Assembly (NCBI RefSeq): GCF_024357955.1
Contig: NZ_JANEYT010000004.1
Span: forward strand, 62,001-126,000
Source of the DNA: Photobacterium pectinilyticum
GTDB taxonomy: Bacteria > Pseudomonadota > Gammaproteobacteria > Enterobacterales > Vibrionaceae
Direction: 5' to 3'
DNA length: 64,000 nt
This document shows positions 47,708 to 58,653 of this stretch, one piece after another; positions within the stretch are counted from its first letter, which is position 1, and the number at the start of each line of letters is the position of its first letter. The notes beneath the pieces were generated by a model. It did not search any database. It worked only from the letters and a program-made list of their open reading frames with translations, and had not been told where the DNA came from. The position numbers were made by a program, and so were the translations under genes.

Positions 47708-48838
47708 TTACTTATCTGATTGATAAACGACAAATTTGTTATTTTGGGCTATGACGGTGACATTGCCAAATAAACGTTTGAGTTTGCCACCGTATCCCAG
47801 GTGGCGGTTACCAATAACAATCAGCTTGCCGCTACCGCGCAGCACATGCTTGGCGTCGCAAAACATTTGCCAAGCAATATGGTCAGTGATAGCCGCCTGC
47901 TGGTGGAAGGGAGGATTGCACAAGACTAAATCGGCGCTCTGGGCTGGAAAGTTGTCTAGGCAGTTGTTGACTCTCGCTGTCAGTTGCGATGGATTATCAA
48001 GGTTTGCCTCCGCGTTCATGCGGGCAGATGCGGCAGCCATGTAGCTCTCATCGACACATACCACATTTGCCTGTGGGTTGAGGCGAGCAGCCTTGATGCC
48101 AATCACACCATTGCCACAACCGAGATCGACGATGTCCTGATATTGATTGCCACTTGGGATATGCTCGAGCAGCAGGCGGGCACCGATATCTAAGCTATCA
48201 CTGGAAAATACATTGGCATGGTTGCTCAATGTGATGTCATGCTCTGGGACACCCCATTGCTGCGGAGCCGGTAGTGGCTGGGCAAGTGTAGGATTGGCTT
48301 GGCAGAAAATTAACCGAGATTTTTTCACGGCTAGCGAGGTTTTGGTTTCGCCGAGGTGTTTTTCGAACAGCTTCAAGGTCGAGGAATGGATGTCTCTCGC
48401 TTTGGCTGCTGCAATCACCGTACAGTCAGCAGGCAGTAATTGGCAAAGCTTTTGTAACTGCCATACCAGAAAGCGGTTGTTTTTTGGCAACTTCATCAAA
48501 ACCAGTTGTGGTTTTTCTGGTAGCTCCGCGAGGCCGTCGATGATGTTTACTTCAGGAAGCTGATTCTCTGCAAGGTTGGCCATACAGCCTTGTGCTGATA
48601 TAAATGAATCAGTGACGGTTGTGATCTTACCGTCGTTGGCAAACCAGCAGCTAAGTGCCCCGAAGCTATCGTTCAGGATCAGGATCGGACGCGCTGGGTC
48701 GAGGGTGATATCAGCCTCTTTGACATGGTTGATCAGGTACTCGTCTGCTGCGTCCCATGCCTGCAGGGTTTCGGTGTTCCTTACTGGGTATCGCTGTAGA
48801 ATCAGCGTACGCTCATGAAGGGTTAGCTCTGGTTTCAT
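47708..48838 (-). CDS. rlmG: 23S rRNA (guanine-1835 N2) methyltransferase RlmG
   Basis: RlmG methylates G1835 of 23S rRNA. It has two related Rossmann domains: a degenerate N-terminal one (about 1-190, with LILNDSFGALSCWF) and a catalytic C-terminal one with the SAM motif VDLGCGNGVIG and the active-site NPPFHQQ. Length is 376 residues (E. coli 378). I prefer RlmG over the related RsmC because of LQAWDAADEYL, AKARDIHSSTLKLFEK and the C-terminal FGNVTVIAQNNKFVV. Divergent from bolA. Confidence 0.93.
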   Translation of the reverse strand: MKPELTLHERTLILQRYPVRNTETLQAWDAADEYLINHVKEADITLDPARPILILNDSFGALSCWFANDGKITTVTDSFISAQGCMANLAENQLPEVNIIDGLAELPEKPQLVLMKLPKNNRFLVWQLQKLCQLLPADCTVIAAAKARDIHSSTLKLFEKHLGETKTSLAVKKSRLIFCQANPTLAQPLPAPQQWGVPEHDITLSNHANVFSSDSLDIGARLLLEHIPSGNQYQDIVDLGCGNGVIGIKAARLNPQANVVCVDESYMAAASARMNAEANLDNPSQLTARVNNCLDNFPAQSADLVLCNPPFHQQAAITDHIAWQMFCDAKHVLRGSGKLIVIGNRHLGYGGKLKRLFGNVTVIAQNNKFVVYQSDK

Positions 48839-48987
48839 TAACGGTTACTTTACGGTATGTTTACTCATTGACTGGTATTTTCGCAAAACCAGCCACTACT
48901 TAAAACACATTTTATGTCAGTCTTTATATTACTACCGCACATAAGTTGCCGTCAGTAGTACTGATATTTCTCTGTAAAAGGTACACC

Positions 48988-49302
48988 ATGATCCAAGAGC
49001 GTATAAAAGATAAACTACAGCACGCGTTCTCACCCCTTCATCTTGAAGTGATCAATGAAAGTTACATGCACAATGTACCGGAAGGTTCAGAGAGCCATTT
49101 CAAAGTGATTGTAGTCAGTGAGCAGTTTACGGGGATGCGTCTTATTGGCCGTCATCGCGCTGTGAACTCGGCCTTGGCTGACGAGCTTGCCAACCATATT
49201 CATGCCTTGGCGATTCACACCTATACCGAAAGTGAGTGGCAGAGCCAGCAAGAAGGGGCGCCAGCATCGCCGGCGTGCCGTGGTGGCAGTAAATTAGGCT
49301 GA
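48988..49302 (+). CDS. bolA: BolA family protein
   Basis: BolA is a small stress and morphology protein that binds monothiol glutaredoxins through an Fe-S cluster and can act as a transcription factor. It has 104 residues; [23 protein letters not shown], the central [13 protein letters not shown] and [19 protein letters not shown] are typical, with the conserved His in RHRAVN. The start is ATG 48988, inside a longer open frame. The tail ([16 protein letters not shown]) is unusually extended. Confidence 0.95.
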   Translation: MIQERIKDKLQHAFSPLHLEVINESYMHNVPEGSESHFKVIVVSEQFTGMRLIGRHRAVNSALADELANHIHALAIHTYTESEWQSQQEGAPASPACRGGSKLG

Positions 49303-50120
49303 CTGACAGCTGAACTAGATATGAAACCACAATGATTGCGCTTTTTTTCACACTGAAGTTTGAGACTTGGCGCATCATTTCTTCAATCAATTTCGTACTA
49401 TTGCAAAGATACCGCCTATTATACCCAAGCACCTAGGCGTGATTTGGGGATATTGGCTTGATTTCGTTCCAGCAATGACAGCTCGAGCCTATAACTTGAC
49501 TTCTGCTGTCTATAATTGGGTCTGTCAGTTCGCAAAGCGAAAGGTTGCCATTAAAAAATATAACGAAAAACCAATGGCTGCAGTGTGGACCAAGCCCAAT
49601 AGGCAAGTGAGCCTGACTTTGAATAAATTTAGGATAATTGTCCGTTTTTGTGGTGGAAAGAGTCGTACCGCCAAGGGGTTATTTATGCCTTAGTAGATGT
49701 TAACGATGGTTAACATTGCGACATATTTGAAACATATAACAATGGGGCATTTCGCCCCATTGTTGTGACCGTGTGACAGTTGTTGGTTTCTTATTAAATT
49801 GTTGGTGTGGCTGTAATGGAAATGATAAGCGCACAGGATTGTCACTTTTGTGTGTCAGTTCAAAATAATGACCCAACAAGGATATTGCGTTTAAAGAGTT
49901 AGCCGATTTTCAGTCCGATTAGCGCTGTTTGCCATGGTAAAATCCAACCAAATAGTGCTAAAATTCTGGCCTCAAAATTACTCGACACTTAAAGTGTGAT
50001 GAGTAAGTGAATAGGATGTTGCGTTGCTGGTTTTGGATCAAACCGGCTTCGGACGAAGGAAAGTCGTGTCTAAATTGCGCAATAGAAAATTTTTTTCCCG
50101 TTAATGTAGTGCAAGTGCGT
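49303..50120. other. Long bolA-nqrA gap with stable hairpin and nqr promoter region
   Basis: About 820 bp without a supportable gene. A perfect 11-bp hairpin AACAATGGGGC (49738-49748) / GCCCCATTGTT (49754-49764) stands in the middle and lacks a T tail. A TG-extended -10 (TGCTAAAAT, 49956-49964) could start the nqr transcript, giving a leader of about 150 nt that contains a CCGGCTTCGG hairpin. The stretch 49370-49700 reads open on the plus strand but has no coding character that I trust. Confidence 0.4.
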
Positions 50121-51461
50121 ATGATTACAATAAAAAAGGGTCTGGATATCCCAATTTCAGGGACTCCTACCCAGGCGATAAATGATGGCAAGGCCATCAC
50201 ACGTGTCGCCTTGCTTGGCGAAGAATATGTTGGTATGCGTCCTACAATGCATACCCGCGTAGGGGATGTAGTGAAAAAAGGTCAGGTTCTTTTTGAAGAC
50301 AAGAAGAACCCAGGCGTTAAGTTCACTGCTCCAGCCAGTGGCAAGGTTGCAGAAATCAATCGTGGTGCAAAGCGTGTTCTACAATCCGTAGTGATTGATG
50401 TAGAAGGCGACGAGCAGGTTACATTCAACAGCTATGACGCTGGTCAGATTGCTCAACTTGAGCGCTCTGTACTAGTAGATCAGCTTGTTGAGTCTGGTAT
50501 GTGGACAGCGCTTCGTACGCGTCCGTTCAGCAAGGTCCCTGCGATCGATGCTGAGACTCAGGCTATCTTTGTAACGGCTCTAGACACCAATCCTCTAGCA
50601 GCTAACCCAGAAGTTGTTATCAACGAGCAAAACGATGCATTTATCGCAGGTTTGACAGTATTGTCTCGCCTAACGAGCGGTAAAGTATTGGTTTGTAAGT
50701 CTGGTGCAAGCCTACCTCGCTGCAGTGAAGCCAATGTGGAAGAGCATGTATTCAACGGTCCGCACCCTGCGGGTCTGGTCGGTACTCACATCCACACGTT
50801 GTTCGGTGCAAGCATCGAGAACGTAGCATGGCACATCAATTACCAGGACGTTATCGCATTCGGTAAGTTGTTCCTGACTGGTGAGCTATTCACTGATCGT
50901 GTGGTATCTCTGGCTGGTCCTGTTGTTAACAACCCTCGTCTAGTTCGTACTCAAATTGGTGCGTCTATCGAGCAGATCACAGACTCTGAAATGATGCCAG
51001 GCGAACTGCGTATTCTTTCTGGTTCTGTACTGAACGGTGTTAATGCCGCAGGCCCTCATGCCTACCTTGGTCGCTACCACCTGCAGATTTCTGCTCTTCG
51101 CGAAGGCCGTGAAAAAGAATTCTTGGGCTGGATCGTACCAGGTAAAAACAAATTCTCTGTTACTCGCTCTTTCTTAAGCCAGTTCTTCCCGGGTCAGTTA
51201 TTCAACATGACCACGACGACGAACGGCTCTGAGCGTGCGATGGTGCCAATCGGCAACTACGAAAAAGTAATGCCGCTTGATATCGAGCCGACTCTGCTTC
51301 TTCGTGACCTGTGTGCAGGTGACGTTGACAGTGCTCAGCAGCTAGGTGCACTAGAGCTGGATGAAGAAGATCTAGCACTATGTACGTTCGTATGCCCAGG
51401 TAAGTATGAATTTGGTCCTATGCTACGTCAGTGCCTGGACACAATTGAGAAGGAAGGGTAA
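50121..51461 (+). CDS. nqrA: Na+-translocating NADH:quinone reductase subunit A
   Basis: Peripheral cytoplasmic subunit of Na+-NQR. It has 446 residues starting [16 protein letters not shown], as in Vibrio NqrA; the frame extends 38 codons further upstream but family alignment fixes ATG 50121. Visible are [61 protein letters not shown] and [10 protein letters not shown]. First gene of the nqr operon; nqrB follows after 3 bp. Confidence 0.98.
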   Translation: MITIKKGLDIPISGTPTQAINDGKAITRVALLGEEYVGMRPTMHTRVGDVVKKGQVLFEDKKNPGVKFTAPASGKVAEINRGAKRVLQSVVIDVEGDEQVTFNSYDAGQIAQLERSVLVDQLVESGMWTALRTRPFSKVPAIDAETQAIFVTALDTNPLAANPEVVINEQNDAFIAGLTVLSRLTSGKVLVCKSGASLPRCSEANVEEHVFNGPHPAGLVGTHIHTLFGASIENVAWHINYQDVIAFGKLFLTGELFTDRVVSLAGPVVNNPRLVRTQIGASIEQITDSEMMPGELRILSGSVLNGVNAAGPHAYLGRYHLQISALREGREKEFLGWIVPGKNKFSVTRSFLSQFFPGQLFNMTTTTNGSERAMVPIGNYEKVMPLDIEPTLLLRDLCAGDVDSAQQLGALELDEEDLALCTFVCPGKYEFGPMLRQCLDTIEKEG

Positions 51462-51464
51462 TTC

Positions 51465-52709
51465 ATGAGCCTCAAGAATTTACTCGAGCAGGTTGAACAC
51501 CACTTTGAGCCAGGTGGTAAGCATGAAAAGTGGTTTGCGCTTTACGAAGCGTTTGCAACTTTGATGTATACGCCAGGCCAAGTAACACGTACAAGCGCAC
51601 ACGTTCGTGACAGCGTTGACCTAAAACGCATCATGATCATGGTGTGGTTTGCGGTTTTCCCAGCAATGTTCTGGGGTATGTACAACACAGGCCACCAGGC
51701 TATCACTGCGCTTAACCACATGTATGTGGGTGAGCAACTGGCAACGCTTGTTGCAGGTGACTGGCACTACTGGCTAACAGAAATGCTAGGCGGCACCATG
51801 TCAGCAGACGCTGGCTGGGGTAGTAAAATGCTACTGGGTGCGACCTACTTCCTACCTATTTATGCTGTTGTATTTGCAGTAGGTGGTTTCTGGGAAGTTC
51901 TATTCTGTATGGTGCGTAAGCACGAAGTTAACGAAGGCTTCTTCGTAACCTCAATCCTTTTCGCACTGATCGTACCGCCAACACTACCACTATGGCAGGC
52001 AGCACTAGGTATTACCTTCGGTGTTGTCGTTGCTAAAGAAATCTTCGGTGGTACTGGTCGTAACTTCCTTAACCCTGCTTTGGCAGGCCGTGCGTTCCTA
52101 TTCTTCGCATACCCAGCTCAGATCTCTGGTGATCTAGTATGGACTGCGGCAGATGGCTTCTCTGGTGCAACTGCACTAAGCCAGTGGGCAAACGGTGGTC
52201 AAGCGTCAGTGATGAACACTGTAACTGGCGATGCAGTAAGCTGGATGGACGCGTTCATCGGCCGTATCCCTGGTTCTATCGGTGAAGTTTCAACGCTAGC
52301 TATCATCCTTGGTGGCGCAATGATCGTGTTCATGGGCATTGCTTCATGGCGCATCATCGCGGGTACGCTTATCGGTATGATCGCGACAGCGACGCTATTC
52401 AACATTATTGGTTCTGATACTAACGCAATGTTCAGCATGCCATGGCACTGGCACCTAGTTCTTGGTGGTTTTGCATTCGGTATGATGTTCATGGCAACCG
52501 ACCCAGTGTCTGCTTCATTTACCAATAAAGGTAAGTGGTGGTACGGTGCGCTAATCGGTGCAATGGCTGTTATGGTTCGTGTGGTTAACCCTGCGTACCC
52601 AGAAGGTATGATGCTAGCAATCCTATTTGCTAACCTATTCGCACCTCTATTTGACAACCTAGTAGTTCAGGGCAATATCAAGCGGAGACTAGCTCGTCAT
52701 GTCAAGTAA
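51465..52709 (+). CDS. nqrB: Na+-translocating NADH:quinone reductase subunit B
   Basis: Main membrane subunit of Na+-NQR, binding FMN covalently and riboflavin. It has 414 residues with about ten hydrophobic helices. The FMN attachment threonine is Thr236 in GFSGATAL, the motif recognised by ApbE (encoded downstream). [20 protein letters not shown] and [18 protein letters not shown] are diagnostic. It overlaps nqrC by 11 bases. Confidence 0.98.
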   Translation: MSLKNLLEQVEHHFEPGGKHEKWFALYEAFATLMYTPGQVTRTSAHVRDSVDLKRIMIMVWFAVFPAMFWGMYNTGHQAITALNHMYVGEQLATLVAGDWHYWLTEMLGGTMSADAGWGSKMLLGATYFLPIYAVVFAVGGFWEVLFCMVRKHEVNEGFFVTSILFALIVPPTLPLWQAALGITFGVVVAKEIFGGTGRNFLNPALAGRAFLFFAYPAQISGDLVWTAADGFSGATALSQWANGGQASVMNTVTGDAVSWMDAFIGRIPGSIGEVSTLAIILGGAMIVFMGIASWRIIAGTLIGMIATATLFNIIGSDTNAMFSMPWHWHLVLGGFAFGMMFMATDPVSASFTNKGKWWYGALIGAMAVMVRVVNPAYPEGMMLAILFANLFAPLFDNLVVQGNIKRRLARHVK

Positions 52710-53493
52710 TAACGATAGCATTAAAAAGACGCTAATTGTTGTTATCGCACTGAGCCTAGTGTGCTCAATCGTGGTATCAGCAGCGGCGGTTGCTCTGCGT
52801 CCACTGCAGCAGAAGAATGCGGTGCTTGATGTTCAGCGCAATATCCTTTCAGTAGCGGGCCTTCTTCAAGATGGCACGAACATTACTGAAGCGTATGACC
52901 AGTTCATCGAACCTAAGCTTGTTAACCTAGAAACCGGTGAATTTGTCGAGCAAACTGAAGAAGGTGCTACGGCATCTGAGTACAGCCAGCGTGACGCAGC
53001 GAAAGATCCAGCTCAGTCTATTCGCCTATCAGGTGACCAAGATCTAGCGAAGATCATTCGTCGTGCAAATGTTGCAACAGTTTACCTAGTGAAAGATGCG
53101 AACGATAACATCGAGAAACTTATCCTGCCAGTACACGGTGGTGGTCTGTGGTCAATGATGTACGCATTTATCGCCGTAGAAACTGACGGTAACACGCTTG
53201 CGGGTATCACTTACTACGAGCAGGGTGAAACGCCTGGACTTGGTGGTGAGATCGAGAACCCGAACTGGCGCGCCCAGTTCGTTGGTAAAGAATTGTTCGA
53301 CAGCAACAGCAAACCAGCTATCCGTGTCGTTAAAGGTGGTGCACCTGAAGGCGATATCCACGGTGTAGATGGCCTGTCTGGTGCAACCCTAACTGCAAAT
53401 GGTGTTCAGTACACCTTCGACTTCTGGTTGGGCGACATGGGCTTTGGTCCATTCCTGACTAAAGTGCGTGAAGGAGGCCTAAACAATGGCTGA
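52699..53493 (+). CDS. nqrC: Na+-translocating NADH:quinone reductase subunit C
   Basis: Membrane-anchored subunit with a periplasmic FMN domain. One N-terminal helix ([16 protein letters not shown]), then the soluble part; the flavinylated threonine is Thr230 in [11 protein letters not shown]. It has 264 residues. [15 protein letters not shown] and [15 protein letters not shown] are typical. Its end overlaps nqrD by 8 bases. Confidence 0.98.
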   Translation: MSSNNDSIKKTLIVVIALSLVCSIVVSAAAVALRPLQQKNAVLDVQRNILSVAGLLQDGTNITEAYDQFIEPKLVNLETGEFVEQTEEGATASEYSQRDAAKDPAQSIRLSGDQDLAKIIRRANVATVYLVKDANDNIEKLILPVHGGGLWSMMYAFIAVETDGNTLAGITYYEQGETPGLGGEIENPNWRAQFVGKELFDSNSKPAIRVVKGGAPEGDIHGVDGLSGATLTANGVQYTFDFWLGDMGFGPFLTKVREGGLNNG

Positions 53494-54118
53494 TACTAAA
53501 GAAATGAAGAAGATTCTGTTTGCGCCGTTTCTCGACAACAACCCGATCGCGCTTCAGATGCTTGGTGTTTGTTCTGCACTGGCAGTTACAACCAAACTAG
53601 AAACAGCATTCGTAATGACCCTTGCGGTAACATTCGTATGTGCGTTCTCTAACTTGTTCGTATCTCTGATCCGTAACCACATTCCTAACAGTGTGCGTAT
53701 TATCGTACAGATGGCGATCATCGCCTCGTTGGTAATTGTGGTAGACCAGGTATTGAAAGCATTTGTTTATGATATCTCGAAGCAGCTTTCTGTATTCGTT
53801 GGTCTGATCATCACGAACTGTATCGTTATGGGTCGTGCTGAAGCATACGCGATGAAGTCTGAGCCATTGCCATCTCTAGTAGACGGCATTGGTAACGGTC
53901 TTGGTTACGGCTTCGTACTTATCACAGTTGCTTTCTTCCGTGAGCTATTTGGTTCAGGCAAACTATTCGGTGTGGAAATCCTACCGTTAGTGTCTGACGG
54001 TGGTTGGTACCAGCCAAACGGTATGATGATCCTAGCACCATCAGCGTTCTTCCTGATTGGTTTCATGATCTGGGCTATCCGTATCATCCGTCCAGAACAA
54101 ATCGAAGCGAAGGAGTAA
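53486..54118 (+). CDS. nqrD: Na+-translocating NADH:quinone reductase subunit D
   Basis: Integral membrane subunit with six hydrophobic helices, paired with NqrE as a pseudo-symmetric dimer holding a 2Fe-2S centre. It has 210 residues. [22 protein letters not shown] and [19 protein letters not shown] contain the conserved half-membrane cysteines. It lies 7 bp before nqrE. Confidence 0.97.
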   Translation: MADTKEMKKILFAPFLDNNPIALQMLGVCSALAVTTKLETAFVMTLAVTFVCAFSNLFVSLIRNHIPNSVRIIVQMAIIASLVIVVDQVLKAFVYDISKQLSVFVGLIITNCIVMGRAEAYAMKSEPLPSLVDGIGNGLGYGFVLITVAFFRELFGSGKLFGVEILPLVSDGGWYQPNGMMILAPSAFFLIGFMIWAIRIIRPEQIEAKE

Positions 54119-54125
54119 GGGGAAC

Positions 54126-54722
54126 ATGGAACATTATATTAGCCTTCTGGTTCGATCGATCTTTATCGAGAACTTGGCACTGTCGTTCTTCCTAGGTATG
54201 TGTACATTCCTAGCGGTATCGAAAAAAGTAAAAACTTCTTTCGGTCTGGGGGTCGCGGTTATCGTTGTACTAACGATTGCTGTACCGGTGAACAACTTGA
54301 TCTACAACCTGTTGCTAAAAGACGGCGCCATTGTTGCGGGTGTTGACCTTAGCTTCCTGAACTTTATTACGTTCATCGGTGTTATCGCGGCATTGGTACA
54401 GATCCTGGAAATGGTTCTGGACCGCTTCTTCCCGCCGCTATACAACGCACTAGGTATTTTCCTACCGCTGATCACAGTTAACTGTGCAATCTTCGGTGGT
54501 GTATCTTTCATGGTGCAGCGTGATTACAACTTTGCTGAGTCTGTTGTATATGGTCTAGGTTCTGGTATCGGTTGGATGCTAGCAATCGTTGCTCTTGCGG
54601 GTATCCGTGAGAAGATGAAATACTCAGATGTACCTCCTGGTCTTCGTGGCCTAGGTATCACATTCATCACCGTTGGCCTTATGGCGTTGGGCTTTATGTC
54701 CTTCTCCGGCGTTCAGCTGTAA
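54126..54722 (+). CDS. nqrE: Na+-translocating NADH:quinone reductase subunit E
   Basis: Partner of NqrD in the membrane. It has 198 residues and six helices; [16 protein letters not shown] and [18 protein letters not shown] carry the conserved cysteines of the intramembrane iron site. AAGGAGTAAGGGGAAC upstream gives a strong ribosome-binding site. Confidence 0.97.
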   Translation: MEHYISLLVRSIFIENLALSFFLGMCTFLAVSKKVKTSFGLGVAVIVVLTIAVPVNNLIYNLLLKDGAIVAGVDLSFLNFITFIGVIAALVQILEMVLDRFFPPLYNALGIFLPLITVNCAIFGGVSFMVQRDYNFAESVVYGLGSGIGWMLAIVALAGIREKMKYSDVPPGLRGLGITFITVGLMALGFMSFSGVQL

Positions 54723-54746
54723 TCAGGATAATAAGGAATAAAATCA

Positions 54747-55970
54747 ATGGATATTATTCTTGGCGTAGTCATGTTCACCTTGATTATCCTGGCTCTAGTT
54801 TTAGTGATTCTTTTCGCTAAATCTAAGCTGGTACCATCAGGTGACATTACTATCTCAGTAAATGGTGATCCGGAAAAAGCGATTACAACCGCTGCCGGTG
54901 ACAAACTGTTAAACGCTCTATCAGCGAATGGTATTTTCGTATCATCTGCATGTGGTGGCGGTGGCTCTTGTGGCCAGTGTCGTGTGAAAGTGAAGACTGG
55001 TGGTGGCGATATCCTACCAACTGAGCTTGACCACATCACTAAAGGTGAAGCACGTGAAGGCGAGCGTTTAGCGTGTCAGGTTAACATTAAGTCTGACATG
55101 GACATCGAGCTTCCAGAAGAAATCTTTGGTGTTAAGAAGTGGGAATGTGAAGTTCTTTCGAATGATAACGAAGCCACGTTCATTAAAGAACTTGTGCTTA
55201 AAATCCCTGAAGGCGAGGAAGTTCCTTTCCGTGCAGGTGGTTACATTCAGATTGAAGCTGAACCACATCACATTAAGTACTCTGACTTCGATGTTCCTGA
55301 GGAATATCGTGAAGATTGGGACAAGTTTAACCTGTTCCGTTACGAGTCTATCGTGAAAGAGCACTCAATCCGTGCTTACTCTATGGCGTCATACCCAGAA
55401 GAGAAAGGCTTGATCAAGCTGAACGTACGTATTGCAACGCCGCCGCCAAACAACCCGGATGTACCACCTGGCATTATGTCATCGTACATCTGGTCGCTTA
55501 AGGCTGGTGACACGTGTACTATCTCTGGTCCATTCGGTGAGTTCTTCGCGAAAGAAACTGACAACGAAATGGTATTCATCGGTGGTGGTGCTGGTATGGC
55601 ACCTATGCGTTCGCACATCTTCGACCAGCTTCTACGCCTGAAATCTAAGCGTAAGATGACTTACTGGTACGGTGCTCGTTCTAAGCGTGAAATGTTCTAC
55701 ATTGAAGATTTCGATACGCTAGCAGCGGATAACGACAACTTCGAGTGGCATGTTGCTCTGTCTGATCCACTACCAGAAGATAACTGGGATGGTTACACAG
55801 GCTTCATTCATAACGTGATCTACGAGAACTACTTGAAAGATCACGAAGCGCCTGAAGATTGTGAGTACTACATGTGTGGTCCACCAATGATGAACGCGGC
55901 TGTTATCGGCATGCTAAAAGATCTTGGTGTTGAAGACGAAAACATCCTGTTGGATGACTTCGGTGGCTAA
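54747..55970 (+). CDS. nqrF: Na+-translocating NADH:quinone reductase subunit F
   Basis: Entry subunit that oxidises NADH through FAD and a 2Fe-2S cluster. One N-terminal membrane helix, then a ferredoxin domain with ligands Cys69, Cys75, Cys78 and Cys110 ([17 protein letters not shown]), an FAD domain ([11 protein letters not shown]) and an NADH domain ([26 protein letters not shown]). It has 407 residues. The last NQR structural gene; a terminator follows. Confidence 0.98.
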   Translation: MDIILGVVMFTLIILALVLVILFAKSKLVPSGDITISVNGDPEKAITTAAGDKLLNALSANGIFVSSACGGGGSCGQCRVKVKTGGGDILPTELDHITKGEAREGERLACQVNIKSDMDIELPEEIFGVKKWECEVLSNDNEATFIKELVLKIPEGEEVPFRAGGYIQIEAEPHHIKYSDFDVPEEYREDWDKFNLFRYESIVKEHSIRAYSMASYPEEKGLIKLNVRIATPPPNNPDVPPGIMSSYIWSLKAGDTCTISGPFGEFFAKETDNEMVFIGGGAGMAPMRSHIFDQLLRLKSKRKMTYWYGARSKREMFYIEDFDTLAADNDNFEWHVALSDPLPEDNWDGYTGFIHNVIYENYLKDHEAPEDCEYYMCGPPMMNAAVIGMLKDLGVEDENILLDDFGG

Positions 55971-55991
55971 TTAGCTACACACTGAAAAACT

Positions 55992-56021
55992 GGCTGATCC
56001 CCTCTGGGGTCAGCCTTTTTT
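55992..56021 (+). terminator. Terminator after nqrF
   Basis: GGCTGA and CCCC pair with GGGG and TCAGCC with one bulged base, followed by six T residues. Read-through or a separate promoter must serve apbE. Confidence 0.85.
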
Positions 56022-56123
56022 CGTAATAAGCGTATAATAACGGTATGTAACATATGGTTTTTCATACTTAGCGCTTTCACATAACTAATAACAATGACTG
56101 TCTTTCATTTGGGGAGTAGTTGG

Positions 56124-57146
56124 ATGAAGACGTTACTGCACCGCGCATTGCTGATGCTTGCGCTGGTTATTACCCTATCGGCTTGTAGCGATCAGCGTGA
56201 ATTGATTCACCTTAACGGTTCGACCATGGGAACCTACTATTCAATTAAGTTGATTAAGCAGGAAGGCTTACCGTCTGCCACGGATATCCAGGCAGAAATT
56301 GACCGTCGACTGGAATTGGTTAATGACCAGATGTCGACTTACCGTAAGCATTCCGAGCTCAGTCAATTTAACCAATTCCGTGCCAATGAGCCGTTCGAGG
56401 TATCAGCCGACACGGCTAAAGTGGTGACGGAGGCCATTCGCCTTGCTAAGCTGACTGACGGAGCATTGGATGTAACGGTTGGACCGATTGTAAATTTGTG
56501 GAGCTTTGGCCCTGAAGCGCGTCCGGAGAAGACTCCGACCGAACAGGAGCTGGCGGAGCGCCGCGAGATAGTGGGTATTCACCACTTGAGTGTGGAAGGT
56601 AACACCCTGACCAAGGATATCCCTGAGTTGTATGTCGACTTGTCTTCGATTGCCAAGGGATTTGGGGTTGACGTCGTGGCCGATTACTTTGATGATCTAG
56701 GCGTGGCCGATTACCTGGTTGAGATTGGGGGTGAACTGAGCCTGAAAGGCAATAACCTCGAAGGCGTACCATGGCGCATCGCGATTGAGAAGCCAACCGA
56801 AGACGGTAGCCGAGCGATTCAAGAAGTGATTGAGCCGGGTGATATGGCGGTTGCTACTTCAGGAGATTACCGTAACTACTTCGAAGAAGATGGTGTGCGT
56901 TATTCTCACCTGATCGATCCCAAAAGCGGTATGCCGATTTCTAACCATGTGGTATCGGTAACAGTGCTACACCCATCAAGTATGACGTCAGATGCATTGG
57001 CGACGGCATTCTCTGTAATGGGTGAGAAAAAGGCACTGGCATTGGCTAACCAAGAGCAGATTCCATTGTTGTTGGTTGTGAAAACAGAGCAAGGCTTCAA
57101 GGAATATATTTCTGATGCTTTTGCCCCTTATATGAACCAAAAGTAG
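56124..57146 (+). CDS. apbE: FAD:protein FMN transferase ApbE
   Basis: ApbE attaches FMN from FAD to threonine in SGAT-type motifs of NqrB and NqrC. It is a 340-residue lipoprotein: MKTLLHRALLMLALVITLSAC with Cys21 lipidated. Visible are GSTMGTYYSI, DGALDVTVGPIVNLW, YVDLSSIAKGFGVD, GGELSLKG and ATSGDYRNYFE. I choose ATG 56124 because GGGGAG is 9 bases upstream. The location after nqrF fits its role. Confidence 0.97.
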   Translation: MKTLLHRALLMLALVITLSACSDQRELIHLNGSTMGTYYSIKLIKQEGLPSATDIQAEIDRRLELVNDQMSTYRKHSELSQFNQFRANEPFEVSADTAKVVTEAIRLAKLTDGALDVTVGPIVNLWSFGPEARPEKTPTEQELAERREIVGIHHLSVEGNTLTKDIPELYVDLSSIAKGFGVDVVADYFDDLGVADYLVEIGGELSLKGNNLEGVPWRIAIEKPTEDGSRAIQEVIEPGDMAVATSGDYRNYFEEDGVRYSHLIDPKSGMPISNHVVSVTVLHPSSMTSDALATAFSVMGEKKALALANQEQIPLLLVVKTEQGFKEYISDAFAPYMNQK

Positions 57147-57156
57147 AGATTGAACA

Positions 57157-57378
57157 ATGGTTATCTATGTAACGACCTTTGCTGTGTTTTTGTTGGTTAT
57201 CGCGGCGATGGCTGTCGGTTATATCTTCCAGCGTAAAAGCGTGAGTGGTAGCTGTGGTGGTCTTGACGGGATCGGTATCGCCAAAGAGTGTGATTGCCCT
57301 GAGCCATGTGATGCGCGCCTTAAACGTGAAGCGCGCGAAGCCCGCGCTGCAGAGTGGAAGAAAAACCAGATCATCTGA
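57157..57378 (+). CDS. nqrM: Na+-NQR maturation protein NqrM
   Basis: A 73-residue protein with one N-terminal membrane helix and four cysteines (Cys33, Cys45, Cys47, Cys51; SVSGSCGGLDGIG, KECDCPEPC), matching the NqrM (DUF539) family, which is needed to deliver iron to the NqrD/NqrE site. It is 10 bp after apbE and presumably co-transcribed. The tail is Arg/Lys/Glu-rich. Confidence 0.95.
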   Translation: MVIYVTTFAVFLLVIAAMAVGYIFQRKSVSGSCGGLDGIGIAKECDCPEPCDARLKREAREARAAEWKKNQII

Positions 57379-57415
57379 TCGGGCAAGCCCTGACTGGCTC
57401 GCTTACCCTGATTTG

Positions 57416-57441
57416 AAGCCCGGCATTTTGCTGGGCTTTTG
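57416..57441 (+). terminator. Terminator after nqrM
   Basis: AAGCCC (57416-57421) pairs with GGGCTT, with an inner GC/GC, followed by a short T run. Confidence 0.75.
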
Positions 57442-57447
57442 TTATGC

Positions 57448-57476
57448 TTCACACTGTTTGCTCTAGCCTCTATAAT
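57448..57476 (+). promoter_or_regulatory. dinB promoter
   Basis: TTCACA (57448-57453), 17 bp, TATAAT (57471-57476). The expected start falls inside the LexA box. Confidence 0.8.
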
Positions 57477-57480
57477 GTTA

Positions 57481-57496
57481 CTGTATAAAAAAACAG
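57481..57496 (+). promoter_or_regulatory. LexA (SOS) box of dinB
   Basis: CTGTATAAAAAAACAG fits CTGT-N8-ACAG exactly and covers the predicted transcript start of dinB. Confidence 0.92.
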
Positions 57497-57515
57497 TAAT
57501 CAGGTGCTAGTTCGT

Positions 57516-58601
57516 ATGTCTCCGTTGCCCCCCCCCAACCCAGCCAAGACGCAGAAAAAGATCATTCATGTGGATATGGATTGCTTTTTCGCGGCGGTCG
57601 AGATGCGAGACAATCCTGAGTTGCGTGATATTCCTATTGCGATCGGTGGGCGATCCGAGCAACGAGGGGTGATCAGCACTTGTAATTATCTGGCGCGCAA
57701 GTACGGTGTTCGCTCGGCGATGCCGACCGGAAAGGCCATGCAGCTCTGCCCGCACCTGACGTTGGTATCTGGCCGGATGGCGGTCTATAAGGAAGTATCG
57801 ATTCAGATCCGCGAAATCTTCCAGCGTTATACCGATAAAATAGAACCGCTATCCCTCGATGAAGCCTACCTTGATGTGACCGACTGCGAGCTGTGCCATG
57901 GCTCCGCAACCTTGATTGCCGAAGATATCCGCCGCACCATCCGTGAGGAGCTGAACCTGACGGCATCAGCCGGGATTGCGCCGGTTAAGTTCATTGCCAA
58001 GATAGCCTCGGATCTCAATAAGCCCGATGGTCAGTATGTTGTGACACCCGATCAGATCCCCGAGTTTGTCGCTGACTTGAAGCTTGAGAAAATCCCCGGT
58101 GTCGGCAAGGTCACCATCCAAAAGCTACATGATAAAGGTTTGTATGTCGGCAAAGATGTGCAGCAATACGACAGGCATTTGCTGCTGCAGCAGTTCGGCA
58201 AATTCGGCCAGTCGCTATGGTCCCGTGCCCATGGGATTGATGAGCGGGAAGTGGTGGTGGAGCGCGAACGTAAATCCGTCGGGGTAGAGCGAACCTTCAC
58301 CCAAAATATCAGTAGTTATGAGCAATGCTGGGAAGTGATAGAGCGGTTGTTTCCTGAATTGGAAAAGCGCCTCAAACGGGTCCGGCCTGAACTCAATATT
58401 GCCAAGCAGGGCGTAAAGGTGAAGTTTGCGGACTTTCAGCAAACCACGGTTGAGCATACCCAGCCTAAGTTGGACAAGGCTCAGTTTGTTGGGCTGTTGA
58501 AAGAGGCTTTGACCCGCCAGCAGGACAGGGAGATCCGCTTGATTGGGATCAGTGTTGGGTTGGAGATTGGTACTCGGGCGCAACAGCTGTCGTTGTTTTA
58601 A
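57516..58601 (+). CDS. dinB: DNA polymerase IV
   Basis: A Y-family translesion polymerase of 361 residues. Catalytic acids are Asp20 (HVDMDCFF) and Asp115-Glu116 (SLDEAYLDV). The helix-hairpin-helix ([13 protein letters not shown]), little finger and a C-terminal clamp-binding motif QLSLF as the last five residues are present. I prefer ATG 57516 to the GTG at 57504, which has no ribosome-binding site. The second to tenth codons include a run of nine C (57528-57536), where slippage would knock the gene out of frame. LexA-controlled. Confidence 0.97.
   Translation: MSPLPPPNPAKTQKKIIHVDMDCFFAAVEMRDNPELRDIPIAIGGRSEQRGVISTCNYLARKYGVRSAMPTGKAMQLCPHLTLVSGRMAVYKEVSIQIREIFQRYTDKIEPLSLDEAYLDVTDCELCHGSATLIAEDIRRTIREELNLTASAGIAPVKFIAKIASDLNKPDGQYVVTPDQIPEFVADLKLEKIPGVGKVTIQKLHDKGLYVGKDVQQYDRHLLLQQFGKFGQSLWSRAHGIDEREVVVERERKSVGVERTFTQNISSYEQCWEVIERLFPELEKRLKRVRPELNIAKQGVKVKFADFQQTTVEHTQPKLDKAQFVGLLKEALTRQQDREIRLIGISVGLEIGTRAQQLSLF
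57528..57536. repeat. C9 homopolymer tract at the 5' end of dinB
   Basis: Nine consecutive C encode Pro-Pro-Pro at residues 5-7 of DinB, upstream of the first catalytic Asp. It may be prone to slipped-strand mutation. Confidence 0.95.
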
Positions 58602-58629
58602 AAGCGAGCCCACAGGAGCTCGCTTTTCG
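58600..58629. terminator. Bidirectional terminator between dinB and pepD
   Basis: AAAAGCGAGC and GCTCGCTTTT form a 10-bp stem with an 8-base loop, overlapping the dinB stop codon. Confidence 0.88.
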
Positions 58630-58653
58630 TATCAGTCACTTAAGCCGTGAATA

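Noticed and set aside
49367..49693. 108-codon frame between bolA and nqrA
   Set aside because: It lacks a ribosome-binding site, has atypical codon use for this genome and resembles no family that I know.
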